From IMG/VR virus record IMGVR_UViG_3300048014_000039, positions 1 through 52,632 of that record: DNA of 52,632 nucleotides; one strand, written 5' to 3'. The notes beneath the pieces are model-generated. The model was not told the DNA's origin and did not search any database. It saw only the letters and a list, made by a program, of their open reading frames with translations. The translations under genes were made by a program, and so were the position numbers. Position 1 is the stretch's first letter; each line of letters begins with the position of its first letter. Positions 22,107 through 30,727 of the stretch are shown here, in pieces. This stretch comes from a virus.

Positions 22107-22289
22107 ATGCTCACGAAATCAAAGCCGGATCGCGATGCGCTGGTCGTGCAGCGGCGAAAGGCCGGGGTCTCGATGGTCGATATTGCGAAAGAGTTCGGCA
22201 TATCGCATTCGCGGATCTCGCAGATCTGCACCGCCGCGGCGCTTGCCGAATCGAAGGCAGCAACCACGCCGAAGCCGGGGCAACGATGA
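22107..22289 (+). CDS. Small HTH protein
   Basis: A 60-residue protein with a clear HTH: VQRRKAGVSMVDIAKEFGIS, then HSRISQICTAA, similar to sigma-70 region 4 or resolvase HTH units. It may regulate or bind DNA. It overlaps the next start by ATGA. Confidence 0.65.
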   Translation: MLTKSKPDRDALVVQRRKAGVSMVDIAKEFGISHSRISQICTAAALAESKAATTPKPGQR

Positions 22290-22633
22290 GCAGTCCGACA
22301 CAACGCACGCTAAAATTCCTGCGCAAAGGCGGGTGCCAACTGGTGGCGATCACGGAGCGCTGGAACGGGCATGCAAAAATACGGCAGGATTTGTTTGGCA
22401 TCATCGACGTACTTGCTGTCCGCGGCAAGGAAGTAATCGCCGTGCAGACGACCTCGACCAACGTTTCCGAGCGAATCAACAAAATCTCGGAGGCAGAATT
22501 TAAGAATCCGGAAACCGGGGAAACTGGACTCGTATTGCCTACGTTGATTTCGGCGGGCATCAAGGTTTTCGTACACGGATGGCGCAAGGGCGCCAATGGG
22601 CGATGGGTTTTGCGAGAGGTGGAGCTGTCGTGA
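22286..22633 (+). CDS. Predicted PD-(D/E)XK nuclease
   Basis: A 115-residue protein. RQDLFGIIDVLAVRGKEVIA followed by VQTTS fits the archaeal-Holliday-resolvase/VRR-NUC-like core: F..iD......i.vQ.ts. The Lys/Gln variant and small size match phage members of this fold. It may process recombination or replication intermediates. Start is set by the 4-bp overlap with the HTH gene. The frame reaching 22100 is not used. Confidence 0.65.
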   Translation: MSSPTQRTLKFLRKGGCQLVAITERWNGHAKIRQDLFGIIDVLAVRGKEVIAVQTTSTNVSERINKISEAEFKNPETGETGLVLPTLISAGIKVFVHGWRKGANGRWVLREVELS

Positions 22634-23079
22634 GCCGTCAAAATAATCGCGCCTCAGGAAAAATCGAGCCCGTCCATGTCGGGTTCAGCGCGCCCGAAGC
22701 GATACGTCGGATCACGCGACAGAATTCACTTGACGTGCGATTTGTTCCCACCGATCGACATATGCAACGGTGGGCCCAATCTCAAGGCGCTGATCTCCCG
22801 CTTGATGCCGAACTAGGGGACGCCATCCCGAAGGTGAAGTTGCCGCCGTTGCCTGACGACCAGGCCGTGATCACCGACCAAATCGTGCTCGACGCGCCCG
22901 AATACTGGCGGGATTTAATTTTCAGCTGGTATCGAAGTCCGAAACCGACGGACGTCATTGCGACAGAACTCGGCTGCAAAAAGACTCAGATTTACTTCGA
23001 ATGGAAGCTGGTTTTGGCGTATCTGCTTGGCCGACTGACCGAAGCAGGAGTGAGACTTCCGTCATATCGTTTCAAATAA
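22630..23079 (+). CDS. Possible late regulator (Q-like) or DNA-binding protein
   Basis: A 149-residue protein starting at GTG 22630 (GTGA overlap). The C-terminal part DLIFSWYRSPKPTDVIATEL, then GCKKTQIYFEWKLVLAYLLGRL, has an HTH-like layout reminiscent of some antitermination Q proteins. Its position just before the late operon supports that idea. The similarity is weak. Confidence 0.55.
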   Translation: MSRQNNRASGKIEPVHVGFSAPEAIRRITRQNSLDVRFVPTDRHMQRWAQSQGADLPLDAELGDAIPKVKLPPLPDDQAVITDQIVLDAPEYWRDLIFSWYRSPKPTDVIATELGCKKTQIYFEWKLVLAYLLGRLTEAGVRLPSYRFK

Positions 23080-23115
23080 ACCTTGATTTTGTGAACAGAA
23101 CCATCTAGAAGGAAA

Positions 23116-23607
23116 TTGAAATTGGGCATCCCAACCGCGACGCACGACGCAAGCGGCAGGCTGAGAGGATCCTACCTCTACATGCTCCTGTGCCAGCGAA
23201 ATGAAATCTTCGTCAAAATAGGAATTTCCGATGATCCGCTAAAGCGACTAACGAGCATCCTTGTTGGCTGTCCTTTGACGCCGGGAATCTTGGCTGCCAC
23301 CAGGCTGGCAAACCGGAGAATCGCTCAGCAGGCCGAAACGGCTGTCCACGAAGCGCTTTTCGGTTTTCGGGTTCGGGGCGAGTGGTTTTGTTTTAAGCCG
23401 ACTGACAAGCCGGAATTCAATCGGCTCCTGCAAAGCGCGCTAGCGGAATTTTCTTCGCCATCGCTGCCGGTCGAATGGGCGAAAATCAACGTTGAACAAA
23501 TGATGGCCCAGAAGAGGCAGGCCGTTTACGTCGCGCGTAAGCGCACCGAGCAGAACAGGCGACTCGCCAAGCGCTACGGTGCAGACGAGCGATTTGCTCA
23601 GTGCTAG
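23116..23607 (+). CDS. T5orf172/GIY-YIG-like protein
   Basis: A 163-residue protein. GSYLYMLLCQRNEIFVKIGI, then SDDPLKRLTSILVGCPL, followed by a helix with RIAQQAETAVHEAL, FGFRVRGEWF. This order is typical of T5orf172, a GIY-YIG relative. A TTG start at 23116 or 23122 is needed. The second fits the AAGGA site better. Role unknown, nuclease activity uncertain. Confidence 0.65.
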   Translation: MKLGIPTATHDASGRLRGSYLYMLLCQRNEIFVKIGISDDPLKRLTSILVGCPLTPGILAATRLANRRIAQQAETAVHEALFGFRVRGEWFCFKPTDKPEFNRLLQSALAEFSSPSLPVEWAKINVEQMMAQKRQAVYVARKRTEQNRRLAKRYGADERFAQC

Positions 23608-24197
23608 TCGTCAACGTCAAGACGAACATCGATCAGGCGCTTCGTTCCTTCGAGATCCTCGAGGAAGACGCCGGCAAAGCCATCGCCCGGGCTTTGAACA
23701 AGACTGCGACGAGCGCTAGGGCTCAGGCGGCTCGTGAGATTCGAAACGTTGGTTATGGCATCAAAGTAGGCGCCATCAAGAAGGCGATATCGATTCGTAA
23801 GGCCAACCGCTCTGAGCTTACTGCCGTTGTTCGCGCAGTGGGTCGCCCGATACCGCTGATCAACTACCAGGCACGCCAGACCAAGGCAGGCGTCACCGTC
23901 GCAGTGCTCAATGGTCGTAAGACGATAACGCACGCGTTTATCGCGACGATGAAGAGCGGCCACAAAGGTGTGTTCATTCGTGCTGATGCACGCACGTCCG
24001 GTGTTGGCCGCAAAGGATTCAAGATCCAGCGGCGCAAGGCTATGGGCAGGAGACACGGTCTGCCCATTGACGAGCTATTTGGGCCAGCCGTGCCGAGCGC
24101 GTTCGCCAATCAGATTGTGCAGGATGCGTTGACGCAGGCAGTACAGGAACGCTTTCCTGTGGTACTTGAGCAAGAACTTAAGTTCCTGCGATTGTGA
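23601..24197 (+). CDS. Minor tail protein Z-like
   Basis: A 198-residue protein. It matches the lambda gpZ-type family: ALNKTATSARAQAAREIRN, VGAIKKAISIRKANRSEL, and HGLPIDELFGPAVPSAF. gpZ is a minor tail or tail-completion protein. It begins at GTG 23601 with a small overlap with the previous gene and lies ahead of the terminase, away from the other tail genes, which is unusual but known. Confidence 0.8.
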   Translation: MLVVNVKTNIDQALRSFEILEEDAGKAIARALNKTATSARAQAAREIRNVGYGIKVGAIKKAISIRKANRSELTAVVRAVGRPIPLINYQARQTKAGVTVAVLNGRKTITHAFIATMKSGHKGVFIRADARTSGVGRKGFKIQRRKAMGRRHGLPIDELFGPAVPSAFANQIVQDALTQAVQERFPVVLEQELKFLRL

Positions 24198-24392
24198 TGA
24201 TGAGTAGGTATATGCGCATGCCTATACATGCAACACATCACATGCAAAGAGTTTGTTTTGTTCGGCTTCGCGCGGCGCGAGCGGCGACCCATAAACCCCG
24301 GCCCTCTCTGAATGGCGGGTCCTTACCCAGGCCACGCCATCCGCGGGTGCTAACGACCGCGATTTTCGCGCGTATTTGAACGAAATACTTGC

Positions 24393-25082
24393 TTGACATT
24401 TGACGCCAAACTGACGGCTCAGCAGGTAGCGGATCTGACCGGGAAGAGCCGGCAGACCATCCAGGCCTGGTACAACGAGGGATTGCCGCGATCGCCGACG
24501 ACGCGCCAGCTGATCGCCTTTGTCATTGGGCGCGACGAACAGCGTTCCACCGGCTCGAAGCGCCAGCAGCTCGCCGCCGCGCAAGCCGAGAAGTTCGAGC
24601 TGGAGAACGCCCGCCGCCGCGGCGAACTGGTGTTGGCCGCCGACGCTGACGCGCGCCTGGCGCAGATCGGCGCCGACCTGATTGGACAACTAGAGGGCCT
24701 GCCGGGCCGGCTCGCCAATGAACTTGCAGGAATCACCGACGCCGGCATCATTCGAGAGCGACTTCTCGCGGAATGCCGGGCCATCCGGGTCGTCCTTGCT
24801 GACTCGCCGGGAAAGGTTGAGCTCGAAGCGGAGGATGGACCTCAACTGGCAGCGGCTGATGACGCCGCCGCGCCGGCGGACGCCGATCGAGTGGGCGGAG
24901 GAGAACTACCGCATCCCAAAGGGAAGCGCCGAACCCGGTCTCTTCCGAAGCGCAAGGACGCCGTACCTCGAGCCCATGCTCGCGGCGCTCCCAAGGTATC
25001 GAAAGCTCGTGGTCATCATGGGCAGCCAGATGGCCAAGACGACCGCGTTCTTCCTCGTCATAGGCCAAAAACTCGACGATGA
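24393..25082 (+). CDS. Terminase small subunit (Nu1-like)
   Basis: A 229-residue frame from TTG 24393. The N-terminus (KLTAQQVADLTGKSRQTIQA WYNEGLP) is the winged-helix DNA-binding domain of Nu1-type small terminases, and the middle is a helical oligomer region (RQQLAAAQAEKFELENARRR). It recognises cos/pac DNA. The last ~80 residues overlap the large terminase in another frame for 248 bp and are Arg/Pro/His-rich, so the true end may differ. The 195-bp gap before it has ATGC repeats but no gene I see. Confidence 0.75.
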   Translation: MTFDAKLTAQQVADLTGKSRQTIQAWYNEGLPRSPTTRQLIAFVIGRDEQRSTGSKRQQLAAAQAEKFELENARRRGELVLAADADARLAQIGADLIGQLEGLPGRLANELAGITDAGIIRERLLAECRAIRVVLADSPGKVELEAEDGPQLAAADDAAAPADADRVGGGELPHPKGKRRTRSLPKRKDAVPRAHARGAPKVSKARGHHGQPDGQDDRVLPRHRPKTRR

Positions 25083-26793
25083 TCCAGCGCCGATTCTCTA
25101 CGTTGGACCGACAAAATCGAACGTAGATAGCGCGATCGAGCCGCGGATCGCGCAAATGCTGCGATCAAGCGAGTCGCTCTGGTCGAAGACTGAAAAAGGT
25201 CGCAGCGCCAAGAAATTGGTCAAGCGCGTCGCCGGTGTGACGCTGAGCCTGGCCTGGGCAGGGAGCCCGACGGAGCTGGCCTCGAGGCCTGCGCACACGG
25301 TGCTCATCGACGAGCTCGATCGCATGGAGCCGATCGCTGGCGAGGGCGATCCGGTCACGCTCGCTTCGGCGCGCATGTCGACGTTCCCGGACGGGCGTCT
25401 CTTGATCACCTCTACGCCGCTCGAGGGCACCGTCGCCGTGGAGCGGAACGAGAAAACCGGCATTGAGCACTGGAAGGTGGCCGAGCCGAAAGATGTATTG
25501 AGCCCGATCTGGAAGCTCTGGCAGGAAGGCACGCGTTTCGAGTGGGCGGTGCCGTGTCCTGACTGTCATCAGTATTTTGTGCCGCGGTTCAGGCTGCTGC
25601 GGTGGCCGAAGAAATGCACGGCACGCGAGGCGCAAACCGCGGCGCGACTCACATGCCAGCGGTGCGGCACGCTGATCGAGGAGTCGGCCAAAGCCGAAAT
25701 GAATGCTAAGGGCGAGTTCATTGCGCCGGGCCAGGACGTGGTCGACGGCGTGGTGGTCGGCGATCTGCCTGACACGGATACGGCGAGCTTCTGGGCTTCG
25801 GGGCTGATGAGCCCCTGGCGCACCTGGGGCGGCTGTGCGTCGGAGTGGATCCGCGCGAACGCGAGCGGCGACCAGGAGCGGATCCGCGGCATCATCAACA
25901 CGGACTTCGGAGAGCTCTACGCCTTCAAGGGCGAGGCGACGCCGGCCGAGGCGGTGAGAGCCTGTGTCGGTGCCTACGCATTCGGCGAGTACCCGGGCGG
26001 CGGGGACATCGAGTGCATAACCTGCGGCGTCGATGTGCAGAAGCGCCGGCTCATCTACGCGGTGCGCGGCTGGGGCTACTCGATGGAGTCGTGGCTGCTC
26101 GAGGCAGGCGACCTGTGGGGCGAGACCGAGAATCCGCAAGTTTGGGCGGAGCTCGAGGGCTTGCTCGATCGCGAGTGGGGCGGCAAACCGATCAAGCGGA
26201 TGGGCATCGACTCAGGCTATCGCCCTGGTGACGTGTACCGCCGGCCGGATAACCTGGTCTATGACTTTTGCATTCGCCATCGCGGCCGGGCGGTGCCAAC
26301 GAAGGGTCGCGACTGGCTGAATAAGCCGCTCGTGTCCTCGCTCATCGATGTGACCTTTCGTGGTCAGACGTTGAAGGCCGGCCTGCAGCTCTGGCACTTA
26401 GACAGCGATTATTTCAAGCAGTGGCTGGTCTCGCGTCTGACCTGGCCCGCCGAGCAGCCTGGGCGCTTCTGGGTGCCGCGGGACGTCACGGATGATTACT
26501 GCGAGCAACTGACGGCAGAGACGCGCATCGCCAAACCGTCAGGTCGAGCGGTGTGGGTTCGCGTGCGACCTGAGAATCACTTCATGGACTGTGAGGTGAT
26601 CAACGTCGCCATGGCGCAGTCGATGGGATTTCACCGGCGGTTGCGCAGACCGGAAGACAACGCGACCGCGCCGCCGCCGCGCGGAAACTCAGCGGTCGAG
26701 CTGCAGCCGCCCCCAACGCGACAGCCTGAACGCGGGCCGGCCCCGCGCGGACCGAGTGGCGCGCCCAACTGGATAACAGGATGGAGAAAGTAA
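24835..26793 (+). CDS. Terminase large subunit (GpA family)
   Basis: A 652-residue protein of the lambda GpA type. Walker A-like VVIMGSQMAKTTAF, Walker B TVLIDELDRM, an adenine/coupling region and the nuclease site GIDSGYRPGD are visible. It contains CPDCHQY...CQRC zinc-ribbon Cys pairs between the ATPase and nuclease halves. It packages DNA into proheads. I take the start MDLNWQRLM at 24835. An open frame extends up to 24718. It overlaps the small subunit. Confidence 0.95.
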   Translation: MDLNWQRLMTPPRRRTPIEWAEENYRIPKGSAEPGLFRSARTPYLEPMLAALPRYRKLVVIMGSQMAKTTAFFLVIGQKLDDDPAPILYVGPTKSNVDSAIEPRIAQMLRSSESLWSKTEKGRSAKKLVKRVAGVTLSLAWAGSPTELASRPAHTVLIDELDRMEPIAGEGDPVTLASARMSTFPDGRLLITSTPLEGTVAVERNEKTGIEHWKVAEPKDVLSPIWKLWQEGTRFEWAVPCPDCHQYFVPRFRLLRWPKKCTAREAQTAARLTCQRCGTLIEESAKAEMNAKGEFIAPGQDVVDGVVVGDLPDTDTASFWASGLMSPWRTWGGCASEWIRANASGDQERIRGIINTDFGELYAFKGEATPAEAVRACVGAYAFGEYPGGGDIECITCGVDVQKRRLIYAVRGWGYSMESWLLEAGDLWGETENPQVWAELEGLLDREWGGKPIKRMGIDSGYRPGDVYRRPDNLVYDFCIRHRGRAVPTKGRDWLNKPLVSSLIDVTFRGQTLKAGLQLWHLDSDYFKQWLVSRLTWPAEQPGRFWVPRDVTDDYCEQLTAETRIAKPSGRAVWVRVRPENHFMDCEVINVAMAQSMGFHRRLRRPEDNATAPPPRGNSAVELQPPPTRQPERGPAPRGPSGAPNWITGWRK

Positions 26794-27084
26794 ATGGCCA
26801 AAGATCAATCATCGGACGCGACAGGCATAGCCGGATCGAGCACCAGTTCGGCTGCCTCGGCGTCTTCGAGCGCCAGCGCGGCACCCGCGACGATCGCTTC
26901 TGCGGTTAGCGTCGGATCAACAGCACCGGCACCGGCCGTCTCCGCGGACGCGCGCCTTGAGATCGCGACGGCTCTGCTTGCGGGTCTGGTCGCGCACCAA
27001 GGCCTCTTCACCAACGAGCAGGCAGCTGCTGAGAAAGCGGTGCGGCTCACCGACAAGCTGATCGCCGCGCTCGGAGCAAGCTGA
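26794..27084 (+). CDS. Hypothetical protein, low-complexity N-terminus
   Basis: A 96-residue protein. The first half is almost only Ala, Ser and Thr (disordered), the second half a helix (LEIATALLAGLVAHQGLFTN). The start follows GGAG and directly follows the terminase stop. Function unknown; it may help assemble the head. Confidence 0.6.
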   Translation: MAKDQSSDATGIAGSSTSSAASASSSASAAPATIASAVSVGSTAPAPAVSADARLEIATALLAGLVAHQGLFTNEQAAAEKAVRLTDKLIAALGAS

Positions 27085-27347
27085 TGAGCGGTGGCCACCA
27101 ACCGGTGGAAGAAAATAACCCGAACTCGAACGACAGCTCGCCGCTGACCGATCCCGGGAAGTCTTACGCGCCGGTCGATGATGCAGTGACCGGCGGCAGC
27201 CCAGGCGGCGCTGAGCAAGACCCTATCGGCATGGTTCGCTGTCGGTCCTGTGGCATGCAGACGCCTGCCAATGGCGCGCGCTGCCAACGTTGCAATACGC
27301 CGGTACGCGCGAGCGCCTCGACGACGAAACAGTACAACGGTCAGTAG
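27084..27347 (+). CDS. Zinc-ribbon protein in the packaging region
   Basis: An 87-residue protein whose C-terminus has CRSCGMQTPANGARCQRCNT, a classic four-cysteine ribbon. The N-terminal half is polar and disordered. The start overlaps the stop before it by one base (TGATG). Confidence 0.65.
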   Translation: MSGGHQPVEENNPNSNDSSPLTDPGKSYAPVDDAVTGGSPGGAEQDPIGMVRCRSCGMQTPANGARCQRCNTPVRASASTTKQYNGQ

Positions 27348-27356
27348 AGAACTGCC

Positions 27357-28013
27357 GTGGATTGGCAGACGCCGTTCTACTATAGGGATCCCGATGAGCT
27401 GCCGACGCCGCTCAACATCCCGACGACGATTCGTCAGAACGAAACGCCGAGCTGGGACGATGACATGTACGAGGATGTCAACGGCAACCTCTACCCGTCG
27501 GGCACCTGGACGCTGACCTACATTCTGGCTGGTCCATCTTCGTCGCCGGTCGCGATCGTCGGCGTGCCATCGAGCACGGGTTCGTCGGGCTGGACGAGTA
27601 CGATCACGCCGGCGCTCGCCGCGCAGCTGCTCCCGGGCACTTACTGGTGGCAGGGCGTGCTCACGGCCACCGCAGGTGCGGCGCCGTTATTGCCAACAGC
27701 ACAACGCATCGTTGCGGGCGAGGGCGAGCTCACCGTCCAGGTCGACTATGGCGCCGTCGCTGGCATCTATGACGGCCGTTCGACCGCGGAGAAGGCGCTT
27801 GCGGCATGGGAAAATTGCTTCCTTGCGCTTGCCGGCACCACGGGGCCGCCAGTCAAGTCGTACAAGATCGGGGATCGCGAGATGACGTACGCCGATCTGC
27901 CATCGATTAAAACGGCGGTCGACTACTGGCGAGCCCGCGTCGCATCTGACAAGGATCTAGCGGACGGCGGCCGCTCGCGCAAGCTCCTCGTGAGGTGGTC
28001 GCATGAGCACTGA
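27357..28013 (+). CDS. Ig-like protein with gpW-like end, head-tail region
   Basis: A 218-residue protein. The first 130 residues are beta-rich (TWTLTYILAGPSSSPVAIVG), similar to Ig-like phage domains, and the last 90 (GDREMTYADLPSIKTAVDYW) resemble the gpW-type head-tail joining protein, which is usually separate. This looks like a fusion. It starts at GTG 27357. Position before the portal fits gpW. Confidence 0.6.
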   Translation: MDWQTPFYYRDPDELPTPLNIPTTIRQNETPSWDDDMYEDVNGNLYPSGTWTLTYILAGPSSSPVAIVGVPSSTGSSGWTSTITPALAAQLLPGTYWWQGVLTATAGAAPLLPTAQRIVAGEGELTVQVDYGAVAGIYDGRSTAEKALAAWENCFLALAGTTGPPVKSYKIGDREMTYADLPSIKTAVDYWRARVASDKDLADGGRSRKLLVRWSHEH

Positions 28014-28122
28014 GGTTACGATCACGGTGCGCGGTCCCGGCGTGGTTCGTTGCTGGATCGCTACACTGCTCATGAAAGCGGCCGCGTGGATATTGGCGCG
28101 CGGGTTCCGGGTCGACGCGTGA
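28003..28122 (+). CDS. Small protein preceding the portal, 39 residues
   Basis: ATG 28003 overlaps the end of the preceding gene, and its TGA overlaps the portal GTG (GTGA). The product reads MSTEVTITVRGPGVVRCWIA and continues TLLMKAAAWILARGF, an amphipathic or membrane-touching segment. Small genes of this sort are common before lambda-type portals. Confidence 0.6.
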   Translation: MSTEVTITVRGPGVVRCWIATLLMKAAAWILARGFRVDA

Positions 28123-29939
28123 ACAGCACTGACGGCTTCCATTTCGATTCGCCGCTCTGGAAGGCGCTCGACGTGCCCCCGGATCCCGCAGCTCCGGAGC
28201 CCGGCAGGGTGACGCCGGTACCGGTGGCCGGCCAGCGCATGTATGCGTCGGCGATCCCGAACCGGTTCAATCAGGGGTTCCCGAGCTACAACCTCTCCGC
28301 CGATGCGGAGATGGTCACGAGCCTGCGGAACCTCCGCTCGCGCTCGCGACAGCTGGTGCGCGATGCGGCGTATGCCAAATCGGCAAAGCGCACGGTCACC
28401 AACAACGTCATCGGTACCGGCGTCAAGATCCAGCCGGCGGTGAAGACGACGCGCGACACGGTCAACGTGCGCATCAACAGGGCTATCCGCGAGGCCTTCG
28501 ATCATTGGTCGAATGAGCATCGCTGCCACACTGGCGGCGAGCTGCACTTCCACGACCTCGAGCGTCAGCTCATGGGCCAGGTGTTCGAGGCTGGCGAGAT
28601 TTTCGTGCGCATCTGGCGCCAGCCCTTCGGTGACTCGACAGTGCCTCTGGGACTCGAGATCGTGGAGCCCGAACGCATCGCGGACGGCTACGCGCAGCCC
28701 GCCGGTGCACATTGGGAAAATTTGATTCGCATGGGAATCGAGGTCGATTCCTTCAAGCGGCCGGTCGCGTACTGGATCCGGGATCTGCACCCGGGCGACA
28801 TTCGGTTGAACGTCGATCGCACGGATCATTTCACGCGCGTGCCGGCGGCGGACATCATCCACCTGAAGATCGTGGACCGTTGGCCGCAGACCCGCGGTGA
28901 GCCCTGGTTGCACGCAGTCGCGCAGAAGCTTGCGGATATCAACGGCTACTCGGAAGCCGAGATCATCGGCGCGCGCGGCCGCGCATCCTACATGGGCACG
29001 ATCGAGACGCCGGAATCCCCAGACGTCTTTGCGCAGCGCGCCGCTGACCAGACACTGCAGTTCGCGCTCGAGCCAGGCACGGTGCACAAGCTGGCGCCGG
29101 GTGAGAAGTTCAACCTGCAGTCGCCGAACGCCTCGAGCCAGGGCGTCGAACCGTTCATGCGCCTGATGCTGCGCGAGATCGCGGCGGGTTTAGGCACGAG
29201 CTACATGGCGATCTCCGAGGACTACTCGCAGTCGAACTACTCGAGCTCGCGCCTGGCGCTCTTGAACGAGCGCGACACGTGGAAGGCGCTGCAACTTTGG
29301 TTCATCCGCAAATTCCGCTACCGGGTCCACAAAGAGTTCATGCAGGCGGCGGTGCTCTCGCGGACGATTACGGAAATAGATCTCGTCGATTACGCGACGG
29401 ATCCGCAGAAATTCGAGCGCGTGTTCTTCCGGCCGCGCGGCTGGCAATGGATCGACCCGACCAAGGAAGTCGCGGCATTCAAGGAAGCCGAGAAGGCCGG
29501 CTACATGACCAAGGGTCAGGTCATCGCGCAGACCGCCGGCGGCGATGACATCGAGGACATGCTCACCTCGCGCGCCGCGGAACTCGAGTTCATGGAGGAG
29601 CTCAAGCTCGTGTTCGACACGAACCCGGATGTCTACGTGCCGGCAGAATCCCGCGGCCAGGTGCTGCTCGACAAGGACGGCATCCCGGCGCCCGCGGCGA
29701 TGGTCGCGGCGCAAGCCATGAAGGATGCAGGCCTGAATGCGCCGGCCGCAGGGCCGCCAGGATCGCCCGCCGCACCAGGAGGCCAGGGTGCCACGCCGAC
29801 GCCGGCTCAGTCGGCGACGATGAATCCGAAAGCGGCGCCGAATGCCGATTCGGACGCCGACCACGAGGACGTGGACGAAGACGAATCGGACCGTTCGCGC
29901 AGGCGATTGCGCTTGATCAATTCCATGAGAGGTGATTAG
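28119..29939 (+). CDS. Portal protein (lambda gpB family)
   Basis: A 606-residue portal. The family pattern SLRNLRSRSRQLVRDAAYAK, then VTNNVIGTGVKIQP, and LGLEIVEPERI is clear. The C-terminal 80 residues are Pro/Ala-rich then acidic. It forms the ring through which DNA enters. I chose GTG 28119, which overlaps the small gene's stop, over TTG 28050. Confidence 0.93.
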   Translation: MNSTDGFHFDSPLWKALDVPPDPAAPEPGRVTPVPVAGQRMYASAIPNRFNQGFPSYNLSADAEMVTSLRNLRSRSRQLVRDAAYAKSAKRTVTNNVIGTGVKIQPAVKTTRDTVNVRINRAIREAFDHWSNEHRCHTGGELHFHDLERQLMGQVFEAGEIFVRIWRQPFGDSTVPLGLEIVEPERIADGYAQPAGAHWENLIRMGIEVDSFKRPVAYWIRDLHPGDIRLNVDRTDHFTRVPAADIIHLKIVDRWPQTRGEPWLHAVAQKLADINGYSEAEIIGARGRASYMGTIETPESPDVFAQRAADQTLQFALEPGTVHKLAPGEKFNLQSPNASSQGVEPFMRLMLREIAAGLGTSYMAISEDYSQSNYSSSRLALLNERDTWKALQLWFIRKFRYRVHKEFMQAAVLSRTITEIDLVDYATDPQKFERVFFRPRGWQWIDPTKEVAAFKEAEKAGYMTKGQVIAQTAGGDDIEDMLTSRAAELEFMEELKLVFDTNPDVYVPAESRGQVLLDKDGIPAPAAMVAAQAMKDAGLNAPAAGPPGSPAAPGGQGATPTPAQSATMNPKAAPNADSDADHEDVDEDESDRSRRRLRLINSMRGD

Positions 29940-29941
29940 TC

Positions 29942-30304
29942 ATGAAGACAATTTCTTTGCGAGGCTTCTCGAGCGGACAGCGCCTGGTTCCGGGCCAGCA
30001 AGAGCAACCTGTTCCGCAGATCGGCAAGCCGACGCAACCCGCGCCGCCGGCGAGCGACGTGCCTGCGCCGGCCCCGACGCTCTTCGGTAAGCCGATTCCG
30101 AAGGTCGCCTTTCCGCCGCAGAAGGCCTCAGTCGACTTGAAAACCGTGTCGGAAGCCATCGCGCAGGCAAAGGTGCAGACCGGCGAAATGGAACCGCCGC
30201 GCACCGAGCCCCGACCGGATCGATTCGAGGGGCACGATTTGAGCGAAGTGTCGCACGCGATCAATGATTCCATGGAAGAAAACGATCCGTCCGGCGAGGA
30301 CTGA
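29942..30304 (+). CDS. Hypothetical proline-rich protein
   Basis: A 120-residue protein rich in Pro, Gln and Ala (PTQPAPPASDVPAPAPTLFG), likely disordered, with an acidic end. It follows the portal by 2 bp and may be a scaffold or head accessory protein. That role is a guess. Confidence 0.55.
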   Translation: MKTISLRGFSSGQRLVPGQQEQPVPQIGKPTQPAPPASDVPAPAPTLFGKPIPKVAFPPQKASVDLKTVSEAIAQAKVQTGEMEPPRTEPRPDRFEGHDLSEVSHAINDSMEENDPSGED

Positions 30305-30319
30305 GACGTCGTCGCCCTC

Positions 30320-30520
30320 ATGGAAGACGTCAAACTGAAACTCCTCGGTGTGTTCGCGACACACGAGGAGGTCGCTGCGATTCTGGCCTTGCGCGATAGG
30401 CCAGAGGCCGTTCCCGCGGCCATCAATGCGGCCGCAGAGGTCCATGGACTGCCGCGAACTCAGAAAGGCTACGGGATCAACGCCGATTCGCGCGAATTCA
30501 TCGGACCCGAAGAGGAGTAA
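30320..30520 (+). CDS. Small hypothetical head-region protein
   Basis: A 66-residue protein with an N-terminal helical segment (VKLKLLGVFATHEEVAAILA) and an acidic tail. Start follows no strong ribosome site. No family recognised. Confidence 0.55.
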   Translation: MEDVKLKLLGVFATHEEVAAILALRDRPEAVPAAINAAAEVHGLPRTQKGYGINADSREFIGPEEE

Positions 30521-30523
30521 CGC

Positions 30524-30727
30524 GTGAGCATCAAGCTCGATTACGACGCCGCGACCAAGTCGGCGGTCTTCACGTTCAAGAACGGCCGCGCGATCACGGT
30601 GCGTAACGTCACTGAAGCCAAAGCGAAACAGATGCTCGAGCGGGACATGCCCGAGTTCGAACGACGCGACTGCTGCCTCGCCTCCGTCGACGGTCAGTTC
30701 ACGCGGGACGACGCCCATGGCCGATAA
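30524..30727 (+). CDS. Small hypothetical head-region protein
   Basis: A 67-residue protein beginning (GTG) MSIKLDYDAATKSAVFTFKN, a strand-rich unit, and overlapping the capsid gene by 11 bp. It contains CCLASVDGQF. Function unknown. Confidence 0.55.
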   Translation: MSIKLDYDAATKSAVFTFKNGRAITVRNVTEAKAKQMLERDMPEFERRDCCLASVDGQFTRDDAHGR

